From Bacteroidota bacterium (GTDB taxonomy: Bacteria > Bacteroidota > Bacteroidia > AKYH767-A > OLB10): a stretch of 64,000 bases of DNA. The stretch spans positions 1-64,000 of the forward strand of contig JAGVTU010000026.1 in NCBI GenBank assembly GCA_019136655.1, in the 5' to 3' direction. Numbering within the stretch: the first letter of the stretch is position 1; each line of letters begins with the position of its first letter. A model generated the notes under the pieces. The model searched no databases and was not told the origin of the DNA. It worked only from the letters and a program-made list of their open reading frames with translations. A program made the translations under genes and the position numbers. Of the stretch, positions 30,701 to 39,397 are shown one piece after another.

Positions 30701-32322
30701 TTGCTTCCACAAATATTACTTCCCGGCAGATACAAACCTGCGGGTGATAAAGGAGGTATAGGGAATGCATTGCAAGGTGCATCATTAGAAGGTCCTCCGG
30801 TAGAAGTAATACTGACATTATCAACAGCAGCGGGAGGTTGACTACCAATAATGTTATCGTTACGCCAACTAAAAACTAAACGGAATTGTCTGCCTGCTAA
30901 TGCATTAAGCGAAGCTGTATAAAGGGTATAGGAAGACTGACCATTTAGTGGGCCTGCTATGCGTACCGGATTGCTTAGATTTGGTAACGCACCTCCAATT
31001 GCCCCTCCAACAATATTTGTTCCGGCAGTAGGTACATAAGATACCGGAACAGCAAACACTTCGAGATAATCGTAACCGCTTTCACCGGCAACACGATATG
31101 AAAATGTGAGGTTGATACAACTTCCTCCACCTGTGAGGTCAATAATTGTACTGCTCATTGCGTGTACCCGTGATGTTGCGGAAGTAGAATAGGTATTGGT
31201 ACTTCCACCAGTGTTGGATATATACAAACCCCTGTTGCCGCTTGCGCTGGTTGCATTTCCAATATACCACTGATTGGTTTGACCTGTATTGTATAGTGTC
31301 CAGTTGATACATCCTTCAAAATCTTCATTGTAAGGCGGCACACCACTCACAACAGGGTTAGAACCTGTAGTAAAACTATAAACAAATGATCCACATCCTA
31401 ATGTATTTGCACCAGCTGAGTTCACCGGAATGATTCGCCAAAAATAAGTTGTATTAGCTGCAAGGCTTATGAGGTTATAAGTATTTTGACTGGTTGTACC
31501 TACAGTAGTCCAAGGGCCGCTTAATGTAGGGCCTGTTTGAACCTGATAACTTGTTGCACCATTACAACCCATGGAATGATTCCAGTTTAACGCGACATTA
31601 CAGGGAGACAATCCCAATGCCCCGTTGGATGGTGTGGTATAAACAACGCAAGAAGGAACAGCTGTTGGAGTTTGATAAGTCAACAATACATTGTCAACTG
31701 CTGCAGGAGGATTGGTGCTTGCACCAACAAAACCATCACTTACATACAAAAAAGCAAGGGTATAGTTAACGCCATTTCCTGCCATCTTTGGGTCTAAATT
31801 TATTGTTTCAGCTTGCCAGGTATTAAATCCGTTATACCAAACCGAACCAACCTGATATAATGACTGAATGTCGTTGGTAGTGATTGGTCCTGCTTTGGGA
31901 ATCAGATATACTTTCATGTTATCCAAATCAGTATTGGACACATCTGTCTCACCCATACATTTCCAGTTAAAACTTAATGTAATGCAAGAATTGTTTGCAG
32001 GAAATGTTACTGTCAATGTTCTAGCAAGTATGAGTGAGTCGCGGGTAGTGAATGTATAGGTGTATGGTGGCGTTGGAGCTCCGGGATTGGAAGACACATA
32101 CGCAGCCTGTGTACCTGACACAGAGCCTGCAGCAGTGCTTACCACCCAGGCATCTGCCGGAGGTGTTACAATATTTTTAGTGGCTGCCCAATTGTTACCT
32201 GCAAGACCTCCACCTGCATCAAAATTACCTCCGTTAGCAGGTCCTATTACAGTCACTTGAGACCAGCCTGCAAAATTCAAACTAAGAAGTATTCCGGTTA
32301 AAAGTGCGTAAATTTTTCTCAT
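27754..32322 (-). CDS. Giant secreted multidomain adhesin-like protein with T9SS type A sorting domain
   Basis: A 1522-residue protein with a signal peptide (MRKIYALLTGILLSLNFAGWSQ). There are two jelly-roll/MAM-like segments, in the first 220 residues and at about 335-515, with the repeated phrase PPAAVDNV and a SINLTF/CINLTFS strand pattern. Between them lies an Fn3 domain (about 225-325). Next comes a region like a pre-peptidase/PPC domain (VWYRFRAPSSGCVKIRT...), a long parallel-strand middle region, and an Fn3 domain near 1355-1440 (IILNWSTASEKNNKGFDVQRS). The C-terminal about 80 residues (FTVSPNPFSGQTNVTYYLDQ ... SGIYTVKIIIN) are a type A T9SS sorting domain, which directs outer-membrane export and attachment. 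It has its own promoter and terminator. The ligand is unknown; it is probably surface adhesion or structural. Confidence 0.9.
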   Translation of the reverse strand: MRKIYALLTGILLSLNFAGWSQVTVIGPANGGNFDAGGGLAGNNWAATKNIVTPPADAWVVSTAAGSVSGTQAAYVSSNPGAPTPPYTYTFTTRDSLILARTLTVTFPANNSCITLSFNWKCMGETDVSNTDLDNMKVYLIPKAGPITTNDIQSLYQVGSVWYNGFNTWQAETINLDPKMAGNGVNYTLAFLYVSDGFVGASTNPPAAVDNVLLTYQTPTAVPSCVVYTTPSNGALGLSPCNVALNWNHSMGCNGATSYQVQTGPTLSGPWTTVGTTSQNTYNLISLAANTTYFWRIIPVNSAGANTLGCGSFVYSFTTGSNPVVSGVPPYNEDFEGCINWTLYNTGQTNQWYIGNATSASGNRGLYISNTGGSTNTYSTSATSRVHAMSSTIIDLTGGGSCINLTFSYRVAGESGYDYLEVFAVPVSYVPTAGTNIVGGAIGGALPNLSNPVRIAGPLNGQSSYTLYTASLNALAGRQFRLVFSWRNDNIIGSQPPAAVDNVSITSTGGPSNDAPCNAFPIPPLSPAGLYLPGSNICGSNADEPAPPGCWTNTGGATQVNTVWYRFRAPSSGCVKIRTERGSLYDTQIALYTRSPLTGVVPCGSGNTLTYVNCNQDRGSCGSSSYLNSELTQSGLAAGYDYYIAVDGKNGDVGTFTLFIMDGGTGCANPYPPTPGADCASPNIVCSNSTFVPNPGYQGYASVCDFTGGSGNCLLAGDRAGAWYQVNIIGAGNLMFDIVPNDFNGFSATDYDFAVWKIAGSGTLATCASIANPATQSQGEIRCNYSALGVTGCYTGGNSPPAYPGFNGAYEASIPVVAGDVYYVYVNNWANSTSGFTLSFANTTPSPAAVISGSVPNGSPITWTGTVSSNWNDPVNWGGCNVPNCSGVNGETDALITSVYVNPPIITGSVSCRNLTINPGATLTVTGTGVLEICKDFKNNGSFNAQAGSRVILDGPATGTYTGIQNLDGNLTGANAFNHLDVYKTSLSHQIYANQDFDVKGNLKVGYNSGTSGTNNTSYLNAAPGGNGKYVKVGGNFLVYGTSVFLTGGGSVLEFNGAANQDYMNRGILGDVYLNQSSPSTVSVLYHGSNTVAHMRLGLSSSLSFNSGKLVLLGSPNNNGIAPNYRGYVDVTNPNSTGVITGMNPNSYIVGPGTAPGYYVLKKAITGAIGTYDFPVGTSTKYSNMQLNVTTALAPNPSYFLVGFDNTVPASNTAFTGGATDECSVKYHSLGATALNNGLWRMLLGNTGLTGGVLDVTLTENGYSNGNQGQTVMFNKSGNPATAANWLLNPLPANVCISGTSLPGPVTRTNLIWTAINPGSLTIPLMFGTAQSPTPLPVELLYFTAKGKDRQIILNWSTASEKNNKGFDVQRSTDGKEFEKIGWVDGHGTTNVMKSYSFRDANVLPGVVYYYRLNQIDFDGKNEISKTVAASISDDKFNFTVSPNPFSGQTNVTYYLDQTSDVSLVVINKLGQTVTTLFKGKQEPGTYTYPFIAKNYGYSSGIYTVKIIINSEVYTRRLFQND

Positions 32323-32351
32323 ATTATTTTCTGTAGATAAAATTCGAGTTT

Positions 32352-32359
32352 CAAATATA
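32352..32359 (-). promoter_or_regulatory. -7 promoter element for the 27754-32322 gene
   Basis: TATATTTG on the minus strand matches TAnnTTTG and lies 29 bases before the ATG. No TTG is found at the usual upstream spacing. Confidence 0.45.
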
Positions 32360-32526
32360 TTAAGTCTTAATTAAAAACAGAACTGTTTACTAAAATTTTT
32401 TTATAACCATAAATTTTCCTGATTCTTTAAAATCAGAAATATCCATAAATTCCTAAAAGGCCGAAAAATTATTACTTCTGTCAAGCCTTTTTTAGAAAGA
32501 TTGGGTAAATCTGCTAAAAAACCAAG

Positions 32527-34290
32527 TTAATGTCCGATTATACGGATTCCAAGCTCAGAAAGTTGCTCATTTTCTATGAAAGATGGGGCATCAATCATGA
32601 TATCGCGTGCAGCATTGTTTTTGGGAAAAGCAATAAAATCGCGTATAGAATCTGACCCTCCGAAAAGTGAGCACAAACGGTCGAAACCGAAGGCCAATCC
32701 ACCATGCGGTGGAGCTCCATACTGGAATGCATTGAGCAGAAAACCAAACTGTTCCATTGCTTTTTCGGGCGTAAATCCAAGAATTTCAAACATCCTGGAT
32801 TGTAAAGTTTTATCAAAAATTCGAATGGAACCTCCTCCTATTTCTACTCCGTTGATGACCAGGTCATAAGCATTTGCTCGGACCTTGCCCGGCTGAGTAC
32901 TCAAAAGCTCAATGTCCTCAGGTTTGGGGGATGTGAAAGGATGGTGCATGGCATGAAAACGGTTGGTTTCTTCATTCCACTCAAGCAATGGAAAATCAAT
33001 AACCCACAAACTGGAATATTTGTTCTTATCCCTTAATCCCATCCTGCTTCCCATTTCGAGACGCAGTTCGCTAAGTGCTTTTTGGGTTTTCTGTTTCTGT
33101 CCTGAAAGAATCAATACCAAATCTCCCTGCTTTGCTCCCATTCCCTGTACGATTTGAATCAATTCTTCAGGAGAATAAAATTTATCAATACTCGATTTGA
33201 TACTGCCGTCAGTATTGTAACGAATATATACCAATCCTCCGGCTCCAATCTGCGGTCGCTTCACCCAATCGGTCAACTCATCTAATTGCTTGCGGGTGTA
33301 AGCAGCACAACCTGATGCTACAATTCCGGCAGTATATTCAGCCTCATCAAACAACTTGAATTTGCCTGAAGGAAATACAGGCTGTGTTTCGTCACTCTTA
33401 AGTTCTTTGATACACATCTCAAACCTTGTATCAGGTTTGTCGTTGCCATAATTTTTCATGGCATGTGCAAAGGTCATACGTGGCAAGCAGTCAACATCTA
33501 AATTCTTAACTTCTTTGAATAAATGTTTTACCAAACCTTCAAATGTTCTTAAAATATCTTCCTGCTCTATAAAACTCATTTCGCAGTCAATCTGAGTAAA
33601 TTCAGGTTGTCTGTCGGCACGCAGGTCTTCATCGCGAAAGCATTTCACAATCTGATAATACCTGTCGAAACCGGCCACCATCAGCAGTTGCTTAAAAGTT
33701 TGTGGTGACTGTGGTAATGCATAAAACTGCCCGTTGTGCACTCTGGAAGGGACAACAAAATCGCGTGCTCCCTCAGGAGTTGATTTTATTAAAACAGGTG
33801 TTTCTACTTCAATAAATTTTTCTCCGTCAAGATAATTACGAATCAACGAAGCCAGTCTGTGCCTCAATTCAAGATTGGCTCTGACACTTGTTCTGCGAAG
33901 ATCGAGATAGCGGTATTTCATTCGCAATTCGTCACCGCCATCAGTGTTTTCTTCTATGGTAAACGGTGGAGTTTCTGAAGCATTTAATATTTCCAAATTA
34001 TCTACAAGCACTTCAATTTCTCCGGTAGGAATTTTTAAATTTTTATTACTACGTTCGGTAACTTTTCCTTTTACCTTAATTACATATTCACGGTTTACAT
34101 TGCGTGCAGATTTACATAAATCTTCATTCACATCCATGTTAAAAACCAGTTGTGTTATTCCATAGCGGTCGCGCAGGTCAATAAATGTCATTCCGCCTAA
34201 ATCGCGTGATTTTTGCACCCATCCGCATAATATCACTTCCATGCCATTCTGTTGCATGGTCAACTCTCCACAAGTGTGTGTACGAAGCAT
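32527..34290 (-). CDS. aspS: Aspartyl-tRNA synthetase
   Basis: Charges tRNA-Asp with aspartate. The 587-residue length is that of the bacterial type with an inserted GAD domain. The N-terminal OB fold recognising the anticodon begins THTCGEL and includes [21 protein letters not shown]. The catalytic core shows class II motif 2 ([18 protein letters not shown]), the aspartate pocket ([18 protein letters not shown]) and motif 3 ([11 protein letters not shown]). A TAATTTCG box (34324-34317, one mismatch from TAnnTTTG) lies 26 bases upstream. Whether it is discriminating or also charges tRNA-Asn cannot be told here. Confidence 0.97.
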   Translation of the reverse strand: MLRTHTCGELTMQQNGMEVILCGWVQKSRDLGGMTFIDLRDRYGITQLVFNMDVNEDLCKSARNVNREYVIKVKGKVTERSNKNLKIPTGEIEVLVDNLEILNASETPPFTIEENTDGGDELRMKYRYLDLRRTSVRANLELRHRLASLIRNYLDGEKFIEVETPVLIKSTPEGARDFVVPSRVHNGQFYALPQSPQTFKQLLMVAGFDRYYQIVKCFRDEDLRADRQPEFTQIDCEMSFIEQEDILRTFEGLVKHLFKEVKNLDVDCLPRMTFAHAMKNYGNDKPDTRFEMCIKELKSDETQPVFPSGKFKLFDEAEYTAGIVASGCAAYTRKQLDELTDWVKRPQIGAGGLVYIRYNTDGSIKSSIDKFYSPEELIQIVQGMGAKQGDLVLILSGQKQKTQKALSELRLEMGSRMGLRDKNKYSSLWVIDFPLLEWNEETNRFHAMHHPFTSPKPEDIELLSTQPGKVRANAYDLVINGVEIGGGSIRIFDKTLQSRMFEILGFTPEKAMEQFGFLLNAFQYGAPPHGGLAFGFDRLCSLFGGSDSIRDFIAFPKNNAARDIMIDAPSFIENEQLSELGIRIIGH

Positions 34291-34466
34291 TAAATCTGAA
34301 TTTTATAAAGAGAGGCCGAAATTATGAAATAAGCACTTAGAGACCCGACTTAAATGTTCTGTTGAAAAATTCAAAAAGAAAATGTAATTAATGTCAAACT
34401 TTCGCAATAGTATGGTTGTTGTGGTCAATAAGAATGGTTAATATTTTCATTTTCACTGAAAAAGCC

Positions 34467-34474
34467 TATTTTTG
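34467..34474 (+). promoter_or_regulatory. -7 promoter element for the HU/IHF-type gene
   Basis: TATTTTTG matches TAnnTTTG and lies 44 bases upstream of the ATG at 34519. The upstream -33 region (ATATTTTC) is only a weak match. Confidence 0.45.
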
Positions 34475-34518
34475 CGGCTCATGAAAAAGCGATATTAATT
34501 TTTAAATTTTAACATAAC

Positions 34519-34827
34519 ATGACAAAAGCAGAGTTGGTAAATGAAATTTCGGTAAAAACCGGAGTAGAGAAAATGGTGGTGCAGAATGTAGTTGAGTCCA
34601 TGATGAAGGTGGTAAAGAACTCATTGGTGCAACATGACAATGTTTATTTGAGAGGTTTCGGTAGTTTTATAGTTAAAAAAAGAGCTCAAAAAACCGGCCG
34701 AATTATTACAAAGAATACAGCTATTATTATTCCGGAGCATTTTATTCCTGCATTTAAACCGGCTAAGACCTTTACCGATAAAGTAAAGAATGCTCATAAA
34801 AAGAAAGAATCTCAACCTCAGTTGTAA
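34519..34827 (+). CDS. HU/IHF family DNA-binding protein
   Basis: A small nucleoid protein that bends DNA as a dimer, 102 residues. It begins with the family helix MTKAELVNEISVKTGV. It carries the beta-hairpin region LRGFGSFIVKKRAQKTGR and the DNA-arm, where the usual NPRTGE is replaced by IITKNTAIIIP. The C-terminal block FIPAFKPAKTFTDKV (FKPGK-type) is normal, and a short Lys-rich tail follows. The arm variation is more like the IHF-related proteins of Bacteroidota than E. coli HU. It lies eight bases before the TPR gene on the same strand. Confidence 0.92.
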   Translation: MTKAELVNEISVKTGVEKMVVQNVVESMMKVVKNSLVQHDNVYLRGFGSFIVKKRAQKTGRIITKNTAIIIPEHFIPAFKPAKTFTDKVKNAHKKKESQPQL

Positions 34828-34835
34828 TTGACTGA

Positions 34836-35645
34836 ATGTCTTCATCATCAAAAAGTATTCTTACAATTGCCATTGCAGTTGTTTTAGTTTTCTCGTTATT
34901 TCTTCTTCCTCGCTACAAAAAGAATTCAGCTACTGATGTTAAAACATCTGAAGGACGTGGATTTGATGTTGGCGTGTTTGAACAAAATGCAATAGCGGCA
35001 TTGGAACCGGGAGAAAAAAAACAATTGGATAGTTTAATGACAAACAAAAGCGGAAATTCCGACTCCCTGATTTCGTTTTGGGATCAGCACGGCAAGCCGG
35101 GAATTTCCGCTTTTTATGCTGAAGAAAAAGCAAAAAAGGATATAACTGAAAAAAATTACATCAATGCTGCATATCGCTACTTTGATGCTTTTAAAGATGC
35201 TAACGACTCGCTCGAGCAGAGTTATTTTGTAAATAAGGCTATTGAAAGTTATTCTGAAGTGCTCAAAATCAACCCTGAAAACCTAAATGCAAAGACCGAT
35301 TTAGGAATATGCTACGCAGAAAGTGCCATAAACCCAATGCAGGGAATTTCACTTTTGCAGGAAGTGGTTAAAAAAGACCCAAATCACGAGAATGCACAGT
35401 TAAATCTTGGCTTTTTATCCGTCAAATCGGGGCAATATGACAAAGCCCTGGCCCGGTTTAATACAGTACTGAAAATCAACCCTTCAAGAATAGATGTATA
35501 TGTTTTTATCGGACAAACCTACTTGCAAATGGGGAATAAAGCAGAGGCTATCCGAAATTTTGAGACCTTTAAATCGCTGAGTAATAACACCCAGGCACTG
35601 GCTCAGATAGATGCCTATCTTAAAGAACTTAAATCTAATCCCTGA
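34836..35645 (+). CDS. Membrane-anchored TPR protein
   Basis: A 269-residue protein with one N-terminal transmembrane segment (SILTIAIAVVLVFSLFLL, no clear cleavage site) and a periplasmic part. A linker of about 100 residues is followed by tetratricopeptide repeats at about 130-265 (AIESYSEVLKINPENLNAK, AQLNLGFLSVKSGQYDKAL, ARFNTVLKINPSRIDVYV, IGQTYLQMGNKAEAIRNF). TPRs mediate protein-protein contacts; no partner is evident. It follows the HU-type gene by eight bases and precedes the small basic protein and RNase G gene, suggesting a co-regulated group. A perfect 15-base inverted repeat lies inside the coding sequence (35046-35114). Confidence 0.85.
   Translation: MSSSSKSILTIAIAVVLVFSLFLLPRYKKNSATDVKTSEGRGFDVGVFEQNAIAALEPGEKKQLDSLMTNKSGNSDSLISFWDQHGKPGISAFYAEEKAKKDITEKNYINAAYRYFDAFKDANDSLEQSYFVNKAIESYSEVLKINPENLNAKTDLGICYAESAINPMQGISLLQEVVKKDPNHENAQLNLGFLSVKSGQYDKALARFNTVLKINPSRIDVYVFIGQTYLQMGNKAEAIRNFETFKSLSNNTQALAQIDAYLKELKSNP
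35046..35114. repeat. Perfect 15-bp inverted repeat inside the TPR gene
   Basis: AAAAGCGGAAATTCC at 35046-35060 is exactly reverse-complementary to GGAATTTCCGCTTTT at 35100-35114, with 39 bases between. The right arm ends in a T-run, so in RNA it resembles an intragenic terminator or attenuator with a large loop. Confidence 0.9.
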
Positions 35646-35662
35646 TATATATCAAAAAATGC

Positions 35663-35670
35663 TACTTTTG
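35663..35670 (+). promoter_or_regulatory. -7 promoter element for the small basic protein and RNase G
   Basis: TACTTTTG matches TAnnTTTG, lies just after the TPR stop codon and 50 bases before the ATG at 35721. No TTG at the usual spacing. Confidence 0.45.
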
Positions 35671-35720
35671 CATTCCCTTTTTTAAAACGGAAATACTAAT
35701 TAAAAAAATATTAAAATAAG

Positions 35721-35810
35721 ATGCCAAGCGGAAAGAAGAGAAAACGCCATAAAATGGCCACTCACAAGCGCAAAAAAAGATTGAGAAAAAACAGGCATAA
35801 GAAGAAATAA
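35721..35810 (+). CDS. 29-residue basic protein of the AURKAIP1/COX24 (mS38/bS22-like) type
   Basis: The frame reads MPSGKKRKRHKMATHKRKKR and continues LRKNRHKKK. It has 29 residues, more than half of them Lys, Arg or His. The HKMxTHKRKKRLRKNRHKKK pattern is that of the COX24/AURKAIP1 C-terminal domain, the family of mitochondrial ribosomal protein mS38 and mycobacterial bS22. It is annotated as a tiny conserved protein across Bacteroidota. It has its own ATG preceded by an A-rich leader (AATATTAAAATAAG) and a promoter box at 35663. The probable role is binding rRNA in the small subunit; this is family-based inference. It precedes RNase G. Confidence 0.85.
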   Translation: MPSGKKRKRHKMATHKRKKRLRKNRHKKK

Positions 35811-35906
35811 CTTTTAGCCTAATTACGGTATGCGGTTTTTTTGAAACCGAAATTGTCCGTATTTTTTTATCAGGAGCCACCGCTCCAATTATCAAAATTT
35901 TTTGCC

Positions 35907-37460
35907 TTGAGTAATGATTTAATTATAGACTCAAGCCCATCGGAAGTACGAATTGCCCTTTTAGAAGAAAAAAAACTCGTTGAACTTAACAGCGAAAAAA
36001 GGGACAGAAGTTTTTCGGTAGGCGATATATACCTTGGAAAGGTAAAGAAACTCATGCCTTCGCTCAACGCAGCGTTTGTTGACATTGGCTATGAGAAAGA
36101 TGCCTTTTTACATTATCTCGACCTTGGCCCACAGTTTCAGTCGTTGCTGAAATTTGTAAAAGATACTCAGGCAGGCCGTCAAACCGACTCCACGCTTAAT
36201 CAGTTTGAACTTGAAAAAGACATCATCAAAACGGGTAAGATTACCCAGGTGATGAGTTCGGGATTGTGGTTGCCGGTTCAAATTGCCAAAGAACCTATCT
36301 CTACTAAAGGGCCACGAATTACAACTGAAATTTCAATTGCAGGGCGATATTTTGTTGTTACTCCTTTTTACAATCACGTATCTGTATCATCAAAAATAAA
36401 AAGCCCTGAGGAGCGCAATCGCCTGAAAAGATTAGCGCTTAGCATTAAGCCAAAAAATTTCGGAATTATTGTAAGAACAGTAGCTGAAGGAAAAAAAGTT
36501 GCCGAACTGGATAAAGACATTCAGGATGTGCTGATGCGATGGAATAATTTTTATGAAGCACTTAAAACATCCAAACCCGGACAAAAAGTTTTAGGAGAAA
36601 TTGACCGCACTTCATCCATTCTGAGAGATATACTGAATCCCAACTTCAACAATATTTATGTAAACGATCAGGTTCTGTATGACGAAATAAAAACTTATCT
36701 GCACTCTATTGCACCTGAGCAGGAAGATATCATCAGAATGTTTAAAAATAAGCAACCCATTTTTGAGCATTTTGGTATTGACAAACAAATCAAATCCGAC
36801 TTTGGCAAAACAGTGCCCATGCAAAACAGTGCTTATCTTGTGATAGAGCATACTGAAGCCATGCACGTGATTGATGTGAACAGTGGAGGAAGAAACCGTG
36901 GCGACAGCGACAGTCAGGAAAACAATGCATTTGAAACCAACTGCATGGCAGCTCGCGAAATTGCTCGTCAGCTGCGCCTGCGTGATATGGGCGGCATCAT
37001 TGTCATAGATTTTATTGATATGACAAACCTTGAGCATAAGAAACAACTTTACGAAGTGCTTAAGGAAGTGATGAAGCGTGATACAGCAAGACATACTATT
37101 TTACCTCCCAGCAAATTCGGTCTTATACAGCTTACCCGCGAAAGAGTAAGGCCTGAAATGAAAATTTCGACCACTGAAAAATGTCCGTCATGCAATGGCA
37201 CAGGAGAAATAAGGGCCAGCATTTTGCTGATGGACGAGATTGAAAACAACCTTCGCTATCTTGCAAAAGAACAAAACGAAAGAAAAATAACACTTTGTGT
37301 GCATCCGTTTCTGGAGGCATATATTACGCATGGATTTTATTCATTAAAACTCAAATGGTTTTTTAAATATAAAATCAGGGTTGCTGTTGAAGCAGTTTCA
37401 TCATACGCCATTACGCAGTACACTTTTTACAACAAAAAAGGCGAAGAGATAAAAATCTGA
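35907..37460 (+). CDS. rng: Ribonuclease G/E family endoribonuclease
   Basis: Single-strand-specific endoribonuclease for rRNA maturation and mRNA decay, 517 residues. The N-terminal S1 domain (about 35-130) includes VGDIYLGKVKKLMPSLNAAFVDIG. The catalytic domain has the Mg2+ aspartates in AMHVIDVNSGG and GGIIVIDFIDM. The zinc-link motif is CPSCNGTGEI. The long C-terminal scaffold of RNase E is absent, so it is of the RNase G class. The longest frame begins at a TTG (35841). I prefer the TTG at 35907 (TTGAGTAATGAT, giving MSNDLIIDSSPSEVRIALLE), because homologues start with this MSN-LII block and the upstream 22 residues look like non-coding sequence. No in-frame ATG is near, so a non-ATG start is required. 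Confidence 0.93.
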   Translation: MSNDLIIDSSPSEVRIALLEEKKLVELNSEKRDRSFSVGDIYLGKVKKLMPSLNAAFVDIGYEKDAFLHYLDLGPQFQSLLKFVKDTQAGRQTDSTLNQFELEKDIIKTGKITQVMSSGLWLPVQIAKEPISTKGPRITTEISIAGRYFVVTPFYNHVSVSSKIKSPEERNRLKRLALSIKPKNFGIIVRTVAEGKKVAELDKDIQDVLMRWNNFYEALKTSKPGQKVLGEIDRTSSILRDILNPNFNNIYVNDQVLYDEIKTYLHSIAPEQEDIIRMFKNKQPIFEHFGIDKQIKSDFGKTVPMQNSAYLVIEHTEAMHVIDVNSGGRNRGDSDSQENNAFETNCMAAREIARQLRLRDMGGIIVIDFIDMTNLEHKKQLYEVLKEVMKRDTARHTILPPSKFGLIQLTRERVRPEMKISTTEKCPSCNGTGEIRASILLMDEIENNLRYLAKEQNERKITLCVHPFLEAYITHGFYSLKLKWFFKYKIRVAVEAVSSYAITQYTFYNKKGEEIKI

Positions 37461-37606
37461 GTCTGATACTTTGTAGAAAATCATTCACGATCTACTTGTC
37501 GTCTGTATTGTTCTCTTTTATGAGGGAAAAACTAAAATCAAGTACCTTCTCAAAAAGCTTTGAAAGTATTCCTTCTACCCTTCAATGACTACATTTTGTA
37601 ATCCAT

Positions 37607-37614
37607 TACATTTG
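37607..37614 (+). promoter_or_regulatory. -7 promoter element for the DUF885/LtaS-like operon
   Basis: TACATTTG matches TAnnTTTG, 23 bases before the ATG at 37638. No TTG lies at the usual spacing upstream. Confidence 0.45.
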
Positions 37615-37637
37615 TTACCTCAATTAAAAAATTCTGT

Positions 37638-39395
37638 ATGAAACACTCTCTGTCTTTTTTAATCCTGATTATTCTGATGAATGCCTGCAGCACACCTTCA
37701 ACAACTGATACTAATACTGAATTCAACAAACAGTTTGATGATTACAAAAACCGGTTTGTGGAACAGATGTGGGAAATATATCCCATGTGGGCAACAGAAA
37801 TCGGATATCACAGGTATGACAGTATCCTTGAAATAAACAATGCTGATTATCGCAATCGCATTTTAAAATTCGCAAAAGAGAACCTCGATTCACTTCAGGG
37901 ATTTGATTCCACCAAACTGTCTGACTTGAATAAAATGGATGCAGAAATCATAAAGAATTTTTTGCAGAAGAGTCAATTCAATATCGAAGAATTAAAATCG
38001 TGGCAGTGGGACCCTTCAGGATACAATGCTAGCGGAAATCTCTCTTACATGCTTTCAGAAAATTACGAACCGCTGAACAACAGAATTATAAATATCGCTA
38101 AGAAGTTAGAACAGATACCGGCATACTACAATGCTGCCAAAGAGAATATTCAAAACCCTTCACCAGAACATTTGCAACTTGCCATCGAGCAGAATACAGG
38201 TGGATTTGAATCATTGGAAGCAACATTAAAAGATTCATTGGCACAAAGCACACTGAGCAGCGATGAAAAAGCAATGGTTGAGTCTCAGATGAAAAATGCA
38301 ATGGCTGCTGTCCAGGATTATATTTCTTTTCTGAAAAACTTAAAAAATGAAAATGGCAGAAGCTTCAGACTGGGAAGTGATTTGTACGGTAAGAAATTCA
38401 ACCTTGAAATTGAAAGTAGATATACCTATGAACAAATTTACGACTCTGCCATGCAGCGAAAAAAATATCTTCACACGCAGATGGCAACACTTGCAACACA
38501 ACTGTGGCCAAAATATTTTGGAAATACAACCATTCCGGAAGATACTCTGACACTGATCAGTAAGGTGATTGATACGTTATCCATGAATCATGTTAAGCCG
38601 GAAGATTTTCAGTCAACAATAGAAAAACAAATTCCGGAACTTGAGAAATTTGTCACTGGCCATAACCTGATTTATCTCGATCCGTCCAAGCCTTTGAAAG
38701 TAAGAAAAGAACCTGCTTATATGGCAGGAGTTGCGGGCGCTTCGATAAGTGCACCCGGACCCTATGACAAAAACGGAAATACTTATTACAATGTTGGATC
38801 ACTAGCAGGATGGGATGCACAGCGTGCAGAAAGTTATTTGCGTGAGTATAATAATTACACCCTGCAGATTCTGAATATACACGAAGCTGTGCCCGGCCAT
38901 TACACACAACTTGTTTACAGCAACAATTCGCCAAGTATTATCAAATCTCTACTCGGAAATGGTGCCATGATTGAAGGATGGGCAGTGTATGGTGAGTTGA
39001 TGATGCTTGAAAATGGATATGGCAACAATGAGCCTGAAATGTGGCTGATGTATTACAAGTGGAATTTAAGAACCGTATGCAATACTTTGCTCGACATAAG
39101 TGTGCACACCCGTAACATGTCTCATGATGAAGCATTACACTTACTTACCAAAGAAGCTTTTCAGCAAAATGCAGAAGCTGAAGGCAAATGGAGAAGAGTC
39201 ATGCTCACCAATGTGCAACTGACAAGTTATTATACAGGCTTTAAAGAAATATGCGACCTGCGCGAAGAGTGTAAAAAAATTCAAGGTGATAAATTTAATC
39301 TGAAAGCGTTTCACGAAAAATTTCTCAGTTATGGCAGTGCCCCTGTTAAACTGATTCGTGCACAAATGTTGGCTGATTTGCAACAACAGAAATAG
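37638..39395 (+). CDS. DUF885 family lipoprotein, probable zinc hydrolase
   Basis: A 585-residue exported protein with a lipobox (ILMNAC, Cys16), so it is membrane-anchored by lipid. It belongs to DUF885, a group of putative metallo-carboxypeptidase/hydrolase proteins. The thermolysin-like HE-x-x-P-G-H motif is at residues 415-421 (HEAVPGH), and the downstream acidic ligand motif is EGWAVYGE. The segment YNVGSLAGWDAQRAESYLRE just before the motif is also family-typical. The substrate is not known. The LtaS-like gene begins three bases after its stop, so they form an operon. Confidence 0.9.
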   Translation: MKHSLSFLILIILMNACSTPSTTDTNTEFNKQFDDYKNRFVEQMWEIYPMWATEIGYHRYDSILEINNADYRNRILKFAKENLDSLQGFDSTKLSDLNKMDAEIIKNFLQKSQFNIEELKSWQWDPSGYNASGNLSYMLSENYEPLNNRIINIAKKLEQIPAYYNAAKENIQNPSPEHLQLAIEQNTGGFESLEATLKDSLAQSTLSSDEKAMVESQMKNAMAAVQDYISFLKNLKNENGRSFRLGSDLYGKKFNLEIESRYTYEQIYDSAMQRKKYLHTQMATLATQLWPKYFGNTTIPEDTLTLISKVIDTLSMNHVKPEDFQSTIEKQIPELEKFVTGHNLIYLDPSKPLKVRKEPAYMAGVAGASISAPGPYDKNGNTYYNVGSLAGWDAQRAESYLREYNNYTLQILNIHEAVPGHYTQLVYSNNSPSIIKSLLGNGAMIEGWAVYGELMMLENGYGNNEPEMWLMYYKWNLRTVCNTLLDISVHTRNMSHDEALHLLTKEAFQQNAEAEGKWRRVMLTNVQLTSYYTGFKEICDLREECKKIQGDKFNLKAFHEKFLSYGSAPVKLIRAQMLADLQQQK

Positions 39396-39397
39396 CG

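Noticed and set aside
32418-32510. Hairpins downstream of aspS as its terminator
   Set aside because: The possible stems (CTGATT/AATCAG and AAAAGGC/GCCTTTT) are short with large loops or no T-run in the right direction, so no terminator is claimed.
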